DNA of 64,000 nucleotides, taken from NCBI RefSeq assembly GCF_023502395.1, contig NZ_JAMFMB010000010.1:62001-126000 (forward strand), given 5' to 3'. Under the pieces are notes generated by a model that had not been told where the DNA came from, made no database searches, and saw only the letters and a list, made by a program, of their open reading frames with translations. Shown here piece by piece: positions 49,146-58,650 of the stretch. The stretch is from Ruegeria spongiae. GTDB taxonomy: Bacteria; Pseudomonadota; Alphaproteobacteria; Rhodobacterales; Rhodobacteraceae. Both the position numbers and the translations under genes were made by a program. Position 1 is the first letter of the stretch; each line of letters begins with the position of its first letter.

Positions 49146-50603
49146 ATGGAAAGCATCGACATCGTGATCGTCGGGGCCGGGTTTGGCGGTATTGGGCTGG
49201 GGCACAAGCTGAAAGAGGCCGGTCTGGACAGCTTTCTCATCCTCGAAAAAGCAGATGAGGTGGGGGGCACATGGCGGGACAACACCTATCCCGGAGCCGA
49301 ATGCGACGTGCCGTCGTTCTTCTACAGCTATTCTTTCGCGCCAAATCCGGACTGGCAGCACAAATGGTCAAAGCAGAGTCAGATCTTTGACTATCAAAAA
49401 AAATGTGCCAGGGATTTCGGGCTTTACCCGCATATCCGCTTTGGCCAGGAAGCCAAAACCGCCAGTTTCGACGAGGCCACGGGCCGCTGGACGGTCACCA
49501 CCGACACAGGCGACCGGATCGACTGCCGGCACTTCATCTGCGCGCTGGGGCAGTTGCACCATCCCAGTATCCCGAAGGTCAAAGGTCAGGACGATTTCGA
49601 AGGGCAGCAATTCCACTCGGCGACCTGGCCAGAGGGCGTTGACCTGAAGGGCAAGAACGTCGCCGTCGTGGGGAATGCGGCCAGCGCCTTGCAGTTCATT
49701 CCATATGTGGCCGAACAGGCCACAAAGGCGACCGTCTATCAGCGCACGCCGAACTGGGTTATGCCAAAGGGCAACCGGCCCTATACGGCGTTTGAAAAGT
49801 GGCTTTCGCGCCATGTGCCGCCGCTCGCCCGGCTGTATCGATTGGGGCAATGGCTGCGCACCGAATATGTGGTCTTTCCGATTATCGCCGGGTCCAGACC
49901 ACATCAGATGCTGGGCCGGAGCCTGTTTCGACGCAATCTCAACAAGGCGGTCTCTGACCCCGAACTGCGGGCAAAGCTGACACCCGACTATCCGCTCGGG
50001 GCCAAACGTCTCCTGATTTCGGATACGTTGTTTCCAGCGCTGGCCCGTGACAATGTCGAGGTGGTGACCGAGGGCATCGACCATATCTCGGCCGATGGGA
50101 TTACCGACAAGAGCGGGACGTCGCGCCCCCACGATTTCATCATCTATGGGACCGGCTTTCAGACCAATCCCTTCATCCAGTCCATCGATGTGACCGGTCG
50201 GGGTGGCAAAACGCTGCGTGAGGTCTGGAAAGAGGGCGCGCGGGCCTATCTGGGCATCGCGGTGCCGGGGTTCCCGAACCTGCATATGCTTTATGGTCCC
50301 AACACCAATACCGGGCATTCTTCTGTCGTCTATATGATGGAGGCGCAGATCGGCTATATCGTGCAGCTCATTCAGCAAGCCTCGACCAAAACCGCAGAGG
50401 TCCGCGAAGATGTCGCGACCCGCTTCGACACCGAAATGCAGACCCGTCTGACGCAGTCGGTCTGGGACAAGATCGAGACAAGTTGGTACAAGGATGGCGG
50501 GCGCATCACCAATAACTGGCCCGGGTCCGGCAGGGAATACCACCGCCGGACCAAACGGCTTGTCCCACAGGACTTTGTCTTCTCAGACCCGCAGGGAGAC
50601 TGA
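49146..50603 (+). CDS. Flavin-containing (Baeyer-Villiger type) monooxygenase
   Basis: The 485-residue FAD/NADPH enzyme starts at the ATG at 49146 after GAGGAAAG. Features in order are the FAD fold IVIVGAGFGGIGLGHKL (residues 6-22), EVGGTWRDNTYPGAECD (38-54), and the exact Baeyer-Villiger fingerprint FEGQQFHSATWP (151-162). Then come the NADPH fold VAVVGNAASALQFIP and IYGTGFQTNPF near the C-terminus. It should insert oxygen into a ketone, sulfide or amine; the substrate is open. It stands alone between a long gap and the ycjX cluster. Confidence 0.93.
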   Translation: MESIDIVIVGAGFGGIGLGHKLKEAGLDSFLILEKADEVGGTWRDNTYPGAECDVPSFFYSYSFAPNPDWQHKWSKQSQIFDYQKKCARDFGLYPHIRFGQEAKTASFDEATGRWTVTTDTGDRIDCRHFICALGQLHHPSIPKVKGQDDFEGQQFHSATWPEGVDLKGKNVAVVGNAASALQFIPYVAEQATKATVYQRTPNWVMPKGNRPYTAFEKWLSRHVPPLARLYRLGQWLRTEYVVFPIIAGSRPHQMLGRSLFRRNLNKAVSDPELRAKLTPDYPLGAKRLLISDTLFPALARDNVEVVTEGIDHISADGITDKSGTSRPHDFIIYGTGFQTNPFIQSIDVTGRGGKTLREVWKEGARAYLGIAVPGFPNLHMLYGPNTNTGHSSVVYMMEAQIGYIVQLIQQASTKTAEVREDVATRFDTEMQTRLTQSVWDKIETSWYKDGGRITNNWPGSGREYHRRTKRLVPQDFVFSDPQGD

Positions 50604-50733
50604 GGTGCCGGCAGGGCTTGATGCGATGGTTGCGGCATTGACCCGGCCCATGCGTGACACTTTGTACGAAACCGAGCCTCGCAAAGTACGCGATTGCCAC
50701 CTATCTTGACCCCGAACAGTCAGAGGCAGCGGT

Positions 50734-52149
50734 TTGGTTCTATCTTCAATTGCCGACACTTTGGTGCGCGGTGTCGAAAATGCCGGGGATGCGGTCTCGG
50801 AAGCGCTGTTCGAACCGGTGATCCGGCTGGGCGTGACCGGATTGGCGCGTTCGGGCAAAACGGTGTTCATCACCTCGCTGGTGGCCAACCTGTTGGACCG
50901 GGAGCGGATGACCGGGCTTGCGGCGGCGCAGGAGGGCCGGATCGAGGCCGCCTATCTGCAGCCGCAGCCTGATGATACCGTACCGCGCTTCGATTATGAG
51001 ACCCATCTGGCCGCGCTGACCTCGGACGCGCCACGCTGGCCCGACAGCACGCGGGCAGTGTCGGAACTGCGGCTGTCGCTCAGAGTGCGGCCATCAGGTT
51101 TGTTGTCGGGGCTGTCGGGGCCACGCACCGTTCATGTCGACATCGTCGATTACCCCGGCGAGTGGCTGCTGGATCTGGCGCTGCTGGAGAAATCTTATGC
51201 CGACTGGTCGCATGAGGTTCTGAGTCGTATCCGGACACGCGATTGCGCGGCGGGTTTCCTTGCGCATCTGCAGGGAATGGACCCGGACGCAGAGCATGAC
51301 GAACCCACTGCGCAGGCTTTAGCGCGTGTTTTTTCCGACTACCTTATGGCCGCACGCGATCAGGGCCATTACGATTGTACTCCGGGCCGGTTCCTGTTGC
51401 CCGGCGACCTTGACGGCTCACCGGTGCTGACCTTCGCGCCCTTGCCGGTCGACGGGCCTGCGCCGCGCAAGTCGCTGCATCGCGAGATGGAGCGGCGGTT
51501 CGAGGCCTATAAATCGCAGGTGGTCAAACCGTTTTTCCGCAACCATTTCGCCCGGATCGACCGGCAGGTTGTGCTGGTTGATGCGCTTGGCGCGATCCAT
51601 CGCGGCCCGCGCGCGGTCGAGGATCTGCGGCGCGGGATGGGGGATATCCTCTCGGCCTTCCGGCCCGGTCGCAATGCCTGGCTGTCGCGCCTGCTCCTGG
51701 GCAAACGGGTCGAGAAAATCCTGTTTGCGGCCACAAAGGCAGACCATCTGCATCACATCCAGCACACCCGCCTGACCGCGATCATCGAGGCGATGACCCG
51801 CGACGCGCGCGACCGCGCCCGTTTTGCGGGCAGCGAGACGGCGGCGCTGTCCATGGCCTCGCTGCGGGCGACGACCGAAGAGATGCGCGAGCATCAGGGC
51901 CGGGACCTGCCCTGCGTGCGGGGCCGGTTGCTGGAGAGCGGCAAACAGGCGGCTTTCTACGCCGGAGACCTGCCCGAGGACCCCTCGCATTTGCTGGGTC
52001 CGGCGCGGGATGGCGCCAGCGAGTGGCTCTCGGGCGACTATGAGGTGATGAGCTTTGCACCGGCGCGCCTGACGCTCAGGCCGGGCGAGGGGCCGCCCTC
52101 TATCCGGCTGGACCGGGCAGCGCAATTCCTGATCGGAGACCGGCTGTGA
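50734..52149 (+). CDS. ycjX: YcjX-family P-loop ATPase/GTPase (DUF463)
   Basis: The 471-residue product starts with TTG at 50734. RLGVTGLARSGKTVFITSLVANLLD carries the P-loop (GLARSGKT, about residues 36-43), and DIVDYPGEWLLDLALL gives a Walker-B/G3-like DYPG. Later blocks such as FATIDRQVVLVDALGAIHRGP-type sequence and FAATKADHLHHIQH (a TKAD nucleotide-base motif) match the YcjX family. E. coli ycjX is in the phage-shock neighbourhood with ycjF, and the same pair is here, with a GNAT gene between. Its role is unknown, perhaps envelope stress. Its stop overlaps the next start (GTGA). Confidence 0.93.
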   Translation: MVLSSIADTLVRGVENAGDAVSEALFEPVIRLGVTGLARSGKTVFITSLVANLLDRERMTGLAAAQEGRIEAAYLQPQPDDTVPRFDYETHLAALTSDAPRWPDSTRAVSELRLSLRVRPSGLLSGLSGPRTVHVDIVDYPGEWLLDLALLEKSYADWSHEVLSRIRTRDCAAGFLAHLQGMDPDAEHDEPTAQALARVFSDYLMAARDQGHYDCTPGRFLLPGDLDGSPVLTFAPLPVDGPAPRKSLHREMERRFEAYKSQVVKPFFRNHFARIDRQVVLVDALGAIHRGPRAVEDLRRGMGDILSAFRPGRNAWLSRLLLGKRVEKILFAATKADHLHHIQHTRLTAIIEAMTRDARDRARFAGSETAALSMASLRATTEEMREHQGRDLPCVRGRLLESGKQAAFYAGDLPEDPSHLLGPARDGASEWLSGDYEVMSFAPARLTLRPGEGPPSIRLDRAAQFLIGDRL

Positions 52150-52598
52150 ACGTGCTGTTGCGACAGGCGCACCCCACCGATGCGGGCCGGACCGGCGACA
52201 TTCTGCACGGCTTCACGCGCGACAATGACTGGATGCCCAACCTGCACAGCGGGGCGGAAACCATCGCCTTTTGCGGGACAATGATTGCGCGCGGCTGGGT
52301 GACAGTGGCCGAGTCGGACGGCCAGGTCGCAGGGTTCCTGGCCCGCGATGGCGCGCTGATCCATTCGCTCTACATGTCGCGCGGCCTGCGCGGTCAGGGC
52401 ATCGGCGCGCGCCTGTTGGCGCAGGCCAAGGCGCAAAGCGACCGGCTGGAGCTGTTTGCGTTTCAGGCCAATCCCGGTGCGGCGCGGTTCTATTTGCGTG
52501 AGGGGTTTGTCGAGGCCGCCCGCAGCGATGGACGCGGCAATGATGAAAACCTGCCCGATATCAAGTTCGTCTGGTCCAGAGAGGCAAGAGAGACATGA
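52146..52598 (+). CDS. GNAT-family N-acetyltransferase
   Basis: The 150-residue acetyltransferase starts with GTG at 52146, in a 4-bp overlap with ycjX, and ends in another 4-bp overlap (ATGA) with ycjF, so the three are translated together. The acetyl-CoA binding segment is SLYMSRGLRGQGIGARLLAQAKAQS (about residues 78-102), with R/Q-x-x-G-x-G/A as RGQGIG. After it FAFQANPGAARFYLREGFVE is the usual GNAT tail. The acceptor may be a small molecule or a protein; its position hints at a link with YcjX/YcjF but proves nothing. Confidence 0.93.
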   Translation: MNVLLRQAHPTDAGRTGDILHGFTRDNDWMPNLHSGAETIAFCGTMIARGWVTVAESDGQVAGFLARDGALIHSLYMSRGLRGQGIGARLLAQAKAQSDRLELFAFQANPGAARFYLREGFVEAARSDGRGNDENLPDIKFVWSREARET

Positions 52599-53575
52599 CC
52601 AAAGGCCCGGTTCTGATCGACCTCGAAGAAGAGGATGCCCCGGCGCCCAGCGTCACCGATGCGCCGCCTGTTCCCGATGCCGGGCGGGCCATGCAATTGG
52701 CGGCGCAGGTGGCTGCGCGACCGCCCTCGCGGCTGTCGCGCTGGTTCTGGGGTCTGCTTCTGGCCGTGATCGGCGCGATGGTCTCGGTTGCGGCGTGGGA
52801 TTTCGTCAACGGGTTGCTGGCGCGGGTGCCGATGCTGGGCTGGGCGGTCTCTGGCCTGTTGGGGGCTCTGGTCCTTGTCGGCGTGATCCTGGTGATCCGC
52901 GAATTGGCGGCGCTGGGCCGGTTGCGCCGTGTCGACGGGTTGCGTCAGGCGGCGTCTCAGGCACTGGCCGCGCATGACCTGAACCAGGCGCGCGCGGTCA
53001 CCGACCGGATCGAACGGCTCTACAAGGGGCGCGAGGACACGACCTGGGGCCTGCAACGCCTGGCCGAGCGCAAGGCGGATCAATTCGATGCGGATGCGTT
53101 GATGCAACTGATCGAGGATGAGGTGCTGGCCCCCCTCGACGCCGCCGCCAGCCGCGAGGTCGAACAGGCCGCCCGTCAGGTCGCGACCGTCACCGCGCTG
53201 GTACCGATTGCGCTTGCCGATGTCATCACCGCATTGGCGGCCTCGGTCCGGATGATCCGCCGCATTGCCGAGATCTATGGCGGGCGCGCCGGTCTGCTGG
53301 GCAGTTGGCGGCTGACCCGCGCGGTCTTTACCCATCTGGTGGCCACCGGCGCGGTGGCGGTGGGCGATGACCTGCTCGAACCGTTGCTTGGCGGTTCACT
53401 GCTCAGCAAACTGTCGCGCCGCTTTGGCGAGGGGCTGGTCAACGGGGCCCTCAGCGCCCGCGTCGGCGTGGCCGCCATGGAGGTCTGCCGCCCGCTGCCT
53501 TTTTCCAAACGTCACAAACCCGCCGTGCGCAGCATCGTGAAACGGGCGCTAAGCAGCGTGTTCTCGCGAAGCTGA
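52595..53575 (+). CDS. ycjF: YcjF/TIGR01620-family membrane protein (DUF697)
   Basis: The 326-residue protein begins with an acidic and proline-rich cytoplasmic stretch (to about residue 45), then two membrane helices (about 50-70 and 78-103), and a C-terminal DUF697-like region with ALVPIALADVITALAASVRMIRRIAEIYGGRAG (about 205-237) and an alanine- and glycine-rich hydrophobic segment. This order is that of E. coli YcjF, an inner-membrane partner of YcjX. The start is inside the GNAT stop (ATGA). No enzyme motif is seen; it may anchor YcjX at the membrane. Confidence 0.9.
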   Translation: MTKGPVLIDLEEEDAPAPSVTDAPPVPDAGRAMQLAAQVAARPPSRLSRWFWGLLLAVIGAMVSVAAWDFVNGLLARVPMLGWAVSGLLGALVLVGVILVIRELAALGRLRRVDGLRQAASQALAAHDLNQARAVTDRIERLYKGREDTTWGLQRLAERKADQFDADALMQLIEDEVLAPLDAAASREVEQAARQVATVTALVPIALADVITALAASVRMIRRIAEIYGGRAGLLGSWRLTRAVFTHLVATGAVAVGDDLLEPLLGGSLLSKLSRRFGEGLVNGALSARVGVAAMEVCRPLPFSKRHKPAVRSIVKRALSSVFSRS

Positions 53576-53671
53576 CTTTGCGGTCCGGTGTCGCGCGCCG
53601 TTTTGGCGGGTTTCCAATCACTTGCCACTCTGTAGATTGACTGAGAGCAGACCGTGATCGGAGAGAAGCAA

Positions 53672-54967
53672 GTGTCCTCTCATGTACTTGTCTTAGGTGC
53701 CTATGGCTTCATCGGAAGCGCCGTTGTCAGGACGTTGAAGCAGTGTGACCACACGGTCACCGGCGTGGCCCGTCGCCCGCGCGTCGCCGCGCGTGTGTTA
53801 CCCGGTGTGCCCGTCAGGGTCGCTGATCTGAGGGCACTTACCGCCCCGGCAGACTGGTCCGATCCGCTGCAGGATATTGACGTGGTCATTAATTGCGCCG
53901 GGGCGTTGCAGGATGGCGGCGAGGATGATCTGGAGGCCGTCCATCACCATGCTATCGCGGCCCTAGGCACGGCCTGTGCGCTACGCGATATCGCCGTGAT
54001 CCAGATTTCCGCAGGGGGCGCCCAGCCGGGAGCGTCTACGGAATTCATGCAAAGCAAAGCGCGCGGAGATGCGGCCCTGCGCCGCTCCGGCGTCTCGTTG
54101 CATCTATTGCGGCCTGGGCTTGTGATCGGGCAGAGCGCCTATGGCGGAACCGCTCTGCTGCGGATGCTCGCCGCCATTCCCTATGTCCAACCCCTCGCTT
54201 TGGGCCAGGTTCCGGTCCAATGTGTCGGGATGTCGGACCTGTGCCGCGTGATCGCTGACGCGGTTAGCGGCAGCTTGCCATCGGGCGAATACGATCTGGT
54301 GGAGGACAACCCGCGCGATCTGGCCGGTGTTGTGGAACTCACACGGGTCTGGCTGAGGTTTAGGTCGGCGAGATGGGAGATTGATCTGCCGGGCTGGATG
54401 ACAACCGTAATTTCGCGATGCGCCGATATGCTGGGCCATTTGGGCTGGCGCTCTCCCTTGCGGGGAACCGCGTTGACGGTGCTTCGCGAGGGCGTCACCG
54501 GTGATCCGCGTGCCTATGCGGCAACCGGTGAGCGCATCCACTCTCTGCCCGAAATCTATGCGCGCTACGAGTGCACCCGGGCCGAGCGGCAGGCGGCGCG
54601 GCTGTCGCTGCTGATGCCGTTGATTTTGGCGGTGCTCTGCTTGTTCTGGTGCCTGTCGGGCGCCATTGGTCTGTTGCGGGCAGACACCGCGGCAGAGGTA
54701 CTGCGCGAGACGGGATGGGGCTCATCCCTTGCTGTCGCGGCGGTCATAATATGGTCCTGTGTCGATCTGGTTCTGGGTGCCGCGCTTTTGTGGCGGCGGT
54801 GGGCAGCGCGGGCTTGTATGGCGCAGCTGATAGTCTCGGGCACGTATCTTCTTGCAGCGAGCCTTATGGTCCCGCAGCTTTGGGCGGACCCGTTGGGACC
54901 GCTGATCAAGGTTCTGCCTGCCGCGATGCTCTCGGTTGTACTCTATATGTTGCTGGAGGACCGATGA
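53672..54967 (+). CDS. NAD(P)-binding epimerase-like protein fused to a DoxX-like membrane domain
   Basis: I prefer the GTG at 53672 (reading VSSHVLVLGAYG), which follows GAGAGAAG; an earlier GTG at 53654 is possible. The N-terminal half is an atypical short-chain dehydrogenase fold: VLVLGAYGFIGSAVVRTL, DVVINCAGALQDGG, and SAGGAQPG with SKARGDAALRRSG in place of the Y-x-x-x-K motif. From about residue 310 four hydrophobic helices resemble DoxX. About 431 residues in all. The same architecture exists in other proteobacteria as uncharacterised proteins. Its stop overlaps the DUF2269 start (ATGA), so the two should work together. Confidence 0.85.
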   Translation: MSSHVLVLGAYGFIGSAVVRTLKQCDHTVTGVARRPRVAARVLPGVPVRVADLRALTAPADWSDPLQDIDVVINCAGALQDGGEDDLEAVHHHAIAALGTACALRDIAVIQISAGGAQPGASTEFMQSKARGDAALRRSGVSLHLLRPGLVIGQSAYGGTALLRMLAAIPYVQPLALGQVPVQCVGMSDLCRVIADAVSGSLPSGEYDLVEDNPRDLAGVVELTRVWLRFRSARWEIDLPGWMTTVISRCADMLGHLGWRSPLRGTALTVLREGVTGDPRAYAATGERIHSLPEIYARYECTRAERQAARLSLLMPLILAVLCLFWCLSGAIGLLRADTAAEVLRETGWGSSLAVAAVIIWSCVDLVLGAALLWRRWAARACMAQLIVSGTYLLAASLMVPQLWADPLGPLIKVLPAAMLSVVLYMLLEDR

Positions 54968-55449
54968 TTGATCCGGACATGATCCTGCGATGGCTGCATG
55001 TGATCGGAGCCTGCGTTCTGCTCGGCACTGGTGCCGGGATCGCCTTTTTCATGCTGATGGCAGTGCGCAGCCGCAACCCCGTTGTGATCGCCGAAGTGGC
55101 CACCATCGTTGTGTTCGCCGACCTGATCTTTACGGCGATTGCGGTGATTGCCCAGCCGGTGACAGGCCTGCTGATGGCGCACCGGTTGGGATGGGATCTG
55201 AGCGAGGGCTGGTTGCTGGTCGCGATCGGGCTCTATGTATTTACCGGGCTGTTCTGGCTGCCGGTTGTATGGATACAGCTGCGTCTTCGCGATCTGGCGC
55301 GTTTGGCAGCCGCGCAGGATGCGCCCCTGCCGCAGGATTTCGACCGTCTATTCCGAATATGGGTACTCTGCGGCGTCCCGGCCTTCCTTGCGGTTCTGGC
55401 GATCCTGTGGTTGATGCTGGCCCGGCCGGATATCCCGCTATGGACGTGA
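54964..55449 (+). CDS. DUF2269-family membrane protein
   Basis: The 161-residue product starts at the ATG at 54964 in an ATGA overlap. Four hydrophobic helices (about 5-27, 47-68, 82-104, 132-153) and the opening LRWLHVIGACVLLGTGAGIAFFM, with LHVIG and a glycine-rich helix, match DUF2269, small membrane proteins of unknown role. A histidine in the first helix is a possible haem or metal ligand, as in many proteins of this shape, but that is inference. It often follows SDR-DoxX genes in proteobacteria, as here. Confidence 0.88.
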   Translation: MIDPDMILRWLHVIGACVLLGTGAGIAFFMLMAVRSRNPVVIAEVATIVVFADLIFTAIAVIAQPVTGLLMAHRLGWDLSEGWLLVAIGLYVFTGLFWLPVVWIQLRLRDLARLAAAQDAPLPQDFDRLFRIWVLCGVPAFLAVLAILWLMLARPDIPLWT

Positions 55450-55459
55450 AAGTGACCGC

Positions 55460-55562
55460 TTTACCCCGCCCCGCCCGCGCCATATAAGGTGGCCATGTCC
55501 TGTCTGAAGGCCATCATTATTCGAATTACAACCCCGGCGCTCTGATCTGACGAGACGCCGGG
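55460..55562 (+). promoter_or_regulatory. ileS upstream region: candidate promoter and a hairpin
   Basis: TTTACC (55460-55465), 17 bases, TATAAG (55483-55488) is a possible promoter, with a good -10 and a weak -35. In the leader CCCGGCG (55533-55539) pairs with CGCCGGG (55556-55562), extended inwards by CTC/GAG with one bulge. No T-box features are seen. The hairpin has no T-run, so it is not a terminator. Confidence 0.35.
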
Positions 55563-55629
55563 CAAAGGTGTTTGAGACTTCGCGCCGACCGAACATCCAA
55601 TCCATATGCCATCGACAAGGACGCCACCC

Positions 55630-58572
55630 ATGTGCGCCGACACGACCCAGACGCCCGATTACAAAGACACGCTGAACCTGCCCAAGACCGACTTTCCCAT
55701 GCGCGCAGGTCTGCCCAAGCGCGAGCCCGCATGGCTTGAACGCTGGGAAAAGATCGGCGTCTATGACCGCCTGCGTGAAAAAGCCCTCGCCCGGACGGGC
55801 GAACATGACAAGACCCGCACGCCCTTTACGCTGCATGATGGCCCTCCTTACGCCAACGGTCACCTGCATATCGGTCACGCGCTGAACAAGACCATCAAGG
55901 ACATGATCGTGCGCAGCCACCAGATGATGGGCCATGACGCGCGCTATGTGCCGGGCTGGGACTGCCACGGTCTGCCGATCGAATGGAAGATCGAGGAACA
56001 GTACCGCAAGAAGGGCAAGAACAAGGACGAGGTGAATGTGGTCGATTTCCGTCAGGAATGCCGCAAGTTCGCCGAGGGTTGGATCGATATCCAGCGTGAA
56101 GAGTTCAAGCGTCTGGGCATCACCGGCAACTGGGCCGATCCCTATATCACCATGGATTATCATGCCGAGGCCGTGATCGCGGATGAGTTCATGAAATTCC
56201 TGATGAACGGCACGCTCTATCAGGGGTCGAAACCCGTGATGTGGTCGCCGGTCGAGAAAACCGCGCTGGCCGAGGCCGAGGTCGAGTATCACGACAAGGA
56301 AAGCTTCACCATCTGGGTGAAATTCAAGGTCGTGAATGCAGGCGATCTGGACGACTCCTATGTGGTGATCTGGACCACCACGCCCTGGACCATCCCGTCG
56401 AACAAGGCAGTGGTCTATGGCAAGGACATCTCCTATGGCCTCTATGAGGTCACCGGTGCGCCCGAGGAATGCTGGGCCGCTGCTGGCGACAGGTTCCTGC
56501 TGGCCGACAATCTGGCCGCAGATGTTCTGGGGCGCGCGCGTTTGAATGACGATCAGTGGACCCGTGTGCGGGACGTCCCCTCCGACGAGCTGAAGGGCGT
56601 TCAACTGACCCACCCTCTGGCTGGCGCCGAAGGTGGAAACGGCGAATGGGACGACCTCCGCGATTTCCGTGCGGCTGAGTTCGTGACCGATACTGAAGGT
56701 ACCGGCTTTGTTCACTGTGCGCCCTCGCACGGGATGGAAGAATTCGAGCTCTACCGGGATCTGGGCATGCTGGAACAGGTCATCACCTATAACGTGATGG
56801 ATGACGGCGGATTCCGCGCCGATCTGCCGTTCTTCGGCGGCACATTTATCCTGTCCCGCAAGGGCGGCGAAGGGGATGCCAACAAGGCCGTCATCGACAA
56901 GCTGGTCGAGGTCGGTGGGCTGCTGGCGCGCGGCAAGATCAAGCACAGCTATCCACATTCCTGGCGCTCGAAGGCTCCGATCATCTATCGCAATACGCCG
57001 CAATGGTTTGCCTCGGTCGACCGCAAGCTGGAAGACGGCATGGGCGCGTTGGGCGACACCATCCGCACCCGCGCCCTGCGGTCCATCGATGAATTGGTGA
57101 AATGGACGCCGCAAAAAGGTCGTAACCGCCTGCACTCGATGATCGAGACGCGCCCGGACTGGGTTCTGTCCCGCCAGCGTGCCTGGGGCGTGCCGCTGAC
57201 CTGTTTCACCAAGAAAGGTGCTTTGCCCACCGACGCGGATTACCTGCTGCGCAGCGAAGACCTCAACGCCCGTATCAAGGCGGCGTTTGAGAAGGACGGC
57301 GCGGATATCTGGTACACTGACGGTTTCAAGGCGCAGATGCTGGACGGTATCGCCAACCCCGACGACTACGATCAGGTGTTTGACGTGCTGGACGTGTGGT
57401 TCGACTCTGGCTCGACCCATGCCTTTGTTCTGCGCGACCGTGAGGACGGGACCGAAGATGGTATCGCCGATGTCTATATGGAAGGCACCGACCAGCACCG
57501 CGGCTGGTTCCATTCCTCGATGCTGCAGGCCTGCGGCACCAAGGGCCGTGCACCTTATCGCAACGTGGTGACCCATGGCTTCACGCTGGATGCCAAGGGC
57601 AACAAGATGTCCAAATCGCTGGGCAACACCATCGTGCCGGAAGAGGTCATCAAGCAATACGGCGCTGATATCCTGCGCCTGTGGGTGGCCCAGACCGATT
57701 ACACCGCCGATCAGCGGATCGGGCCGGAGATTTTGAAAGGCACGGCCGACAGCTATCGCCGCCTGCGTAACACCATGCGCTTCATGCTGGGCTCGCTGGC
57801 GGATTTCTCGGAAGCCGACCGGATCGAACCCGCCGACATGCCGCGTCTGGAACGCTGGGTGCTCAGCCGTCTGGCCGAACTGGATGAACAGGTGCGCAAA
57901 GGGTATGCGGCGTTTGATTTCCAGGGTGTGTTCAGCGCGGTGTTCACCTTTGCCACGGTGGATCTGTCGTCTTTTTACTTCGACGTACGCAAGGACGCGC
58001 TTTATTGCGATGGAGACAGCCTGCGCCGTCGTGCCGCGCGCACCGTGCTGGATATCCTGTTCCACCGCCTGACCACATGGCTGGCGCCGGTGCTGGTCTT
58101 CACCATGGAGGAGGTCTGGCTGGAACGTTTCCCGGGCGAGAACGGCTCGGTCCATCTGGTGGATTTCCCGGACACACCTGCTGACTGGCGCAATGATGAG
58201 CTTGAGGCCAGCATGGCCAAGATCCGCCGCGTCCGCCGCGCGGTGACTGCCGCGCTGGAGGTGCAGCGTCAGGACAAGGTGATCGGATCCAGCCTTGAGG
58301 CTGCGCCGATCGTGCATGTGGAAGACGCCGAAACGCGCAATCTGCTGGCGACATTCGATGTGGACGACATGTGCATCACCTCGGGTCTGACCGTCACCGG
58401 CGATCCGGCCCCGGCCGAGGCTTTCCGTGTTCCGGAAATCGAAGGTGTGGGGGTTGTCTTTGAAAAGGCCGAAGGCGCCAAGTGCCAGCGCTGCTGGAAG
58501 ATCCTGCCCGATGTGGGCCGCCACGCCCATGAAGGCGTGTGCGGGCGCTGCGATGAGGCGCTGCCGGGCTAG
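55630..58572 (+). CDS. ileS: Isoleucyl-tRNA synthetase
   Basis: The enzyme charges tRNA(Ile) and edits valine. I use the ATG at 55630 (MCADTTQTPDYKDTLNLPKTDFPMRAGLPKREP), matching the family N-terminus; the ATG at 55606 has no support. It has 980 residues. HIGH appears as HLHIGH (78-83), the editing domain has TTTPWTIPSNKAVVYG, and KMSKS lies near residue 656 in GNKMSKSLGN. The C-terminus has a zinc site CQRCWKILPDVG...CGRCDEAL. It looks to be a long single gene, probably monocistronic or leading ogt 78 bp later. Confidence 0.98.
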   Translation: MCADTTQTPDYKDTLNLPKTDFPMRAGLPKREPAWLERWEKIGVYDRLREKALARTGEHDKTRTPFTLHDGPPYANGHLHIGHALNKTIKDMIVRSHQMMGHDARYVPGWDCHGLPIEWKIEEQYRKKGKNKDEVNVVDFRQECRKFAEGWIDIQREEFKRLGITGNWADPYITMDYHAEAVIADEFMKFLMNGTLYQGSKPVMWSPVEKTALAEAEVEYHDKESFTIWVKFKVVNAGDLDDSYVVIWTTTPWTIPSNKAVVYGKDISYGLYEVTGAPEECWAAAGDRFLLADNLAADVLGRARLNDDQWTRVRDVPSDELKGVQLTHPLAGAEGGNGEWDDLRDFRAAEFVTDTEGTGFVHCAPSHGMEEFELYRDLGMLEQVITYNVMDDGGFRADLPFFGGTFILSRKGGEGDANKAVIDKLVEVGGLLARGKIKHSYPHSWRSKAPIIYRNTPQWFASVDRKLEDGMGALGDTIRTRALRSIDELVKWTPQKGRNRLHSMIETRPDWVLSRQRAWGVPLTCFTKKGALPTDADYLLRSEDLNARIKAAFEKDGADIWYTDGFKAQMLDGIANPDDYDQVFDVLDVWFDSGSTHAFVLRDREDGTEDGIADVYMEGTDQHRGWFHSSMLQACGTKGRAPYRNVVTHGFTLDAKGNKMSKSLGNTIVPEEVIKQYGADILRLWVAQTDYTADQRIGPEILKGTADSYRRLRNTMRFMLGSLADFSEADRIEPADMPRLERWVLSRLAELDEQVRKGYAAFDFQGVFSAVFTFATVDLSSFYFDVRKDALYCDGDSLRRRAARTVLDILFHRLTTWLAPVLVFTMEEVWLERFPGENGSVHLVDFPDTPADWRNDELEASMAKIRRVRRAVTAALEVQRQDKVIGSSLEAAPIVHVEDAETRNLLATFDVDDMCITSGLTVTGDPAPAEAFRVPEIEGVGVVFEKAEGAKCQRCWKILPDVGRHAHEGVCGRCDEALPG

Positions 58573-58650
58573 GCCGCTTGTGAGCGGCTTTCGCATCCCG
58601 CCACAGGAATAGGCTTGCGGCCAACCGTCCGGGTCTGTCAGGCTGCGATC

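Noticed and set aside
55489-55629. T-box riboswitch before ileS
   Set aside because: No specifier loop, no T-box consensus and no terminator with T-run; such elements are also not expected in this group.
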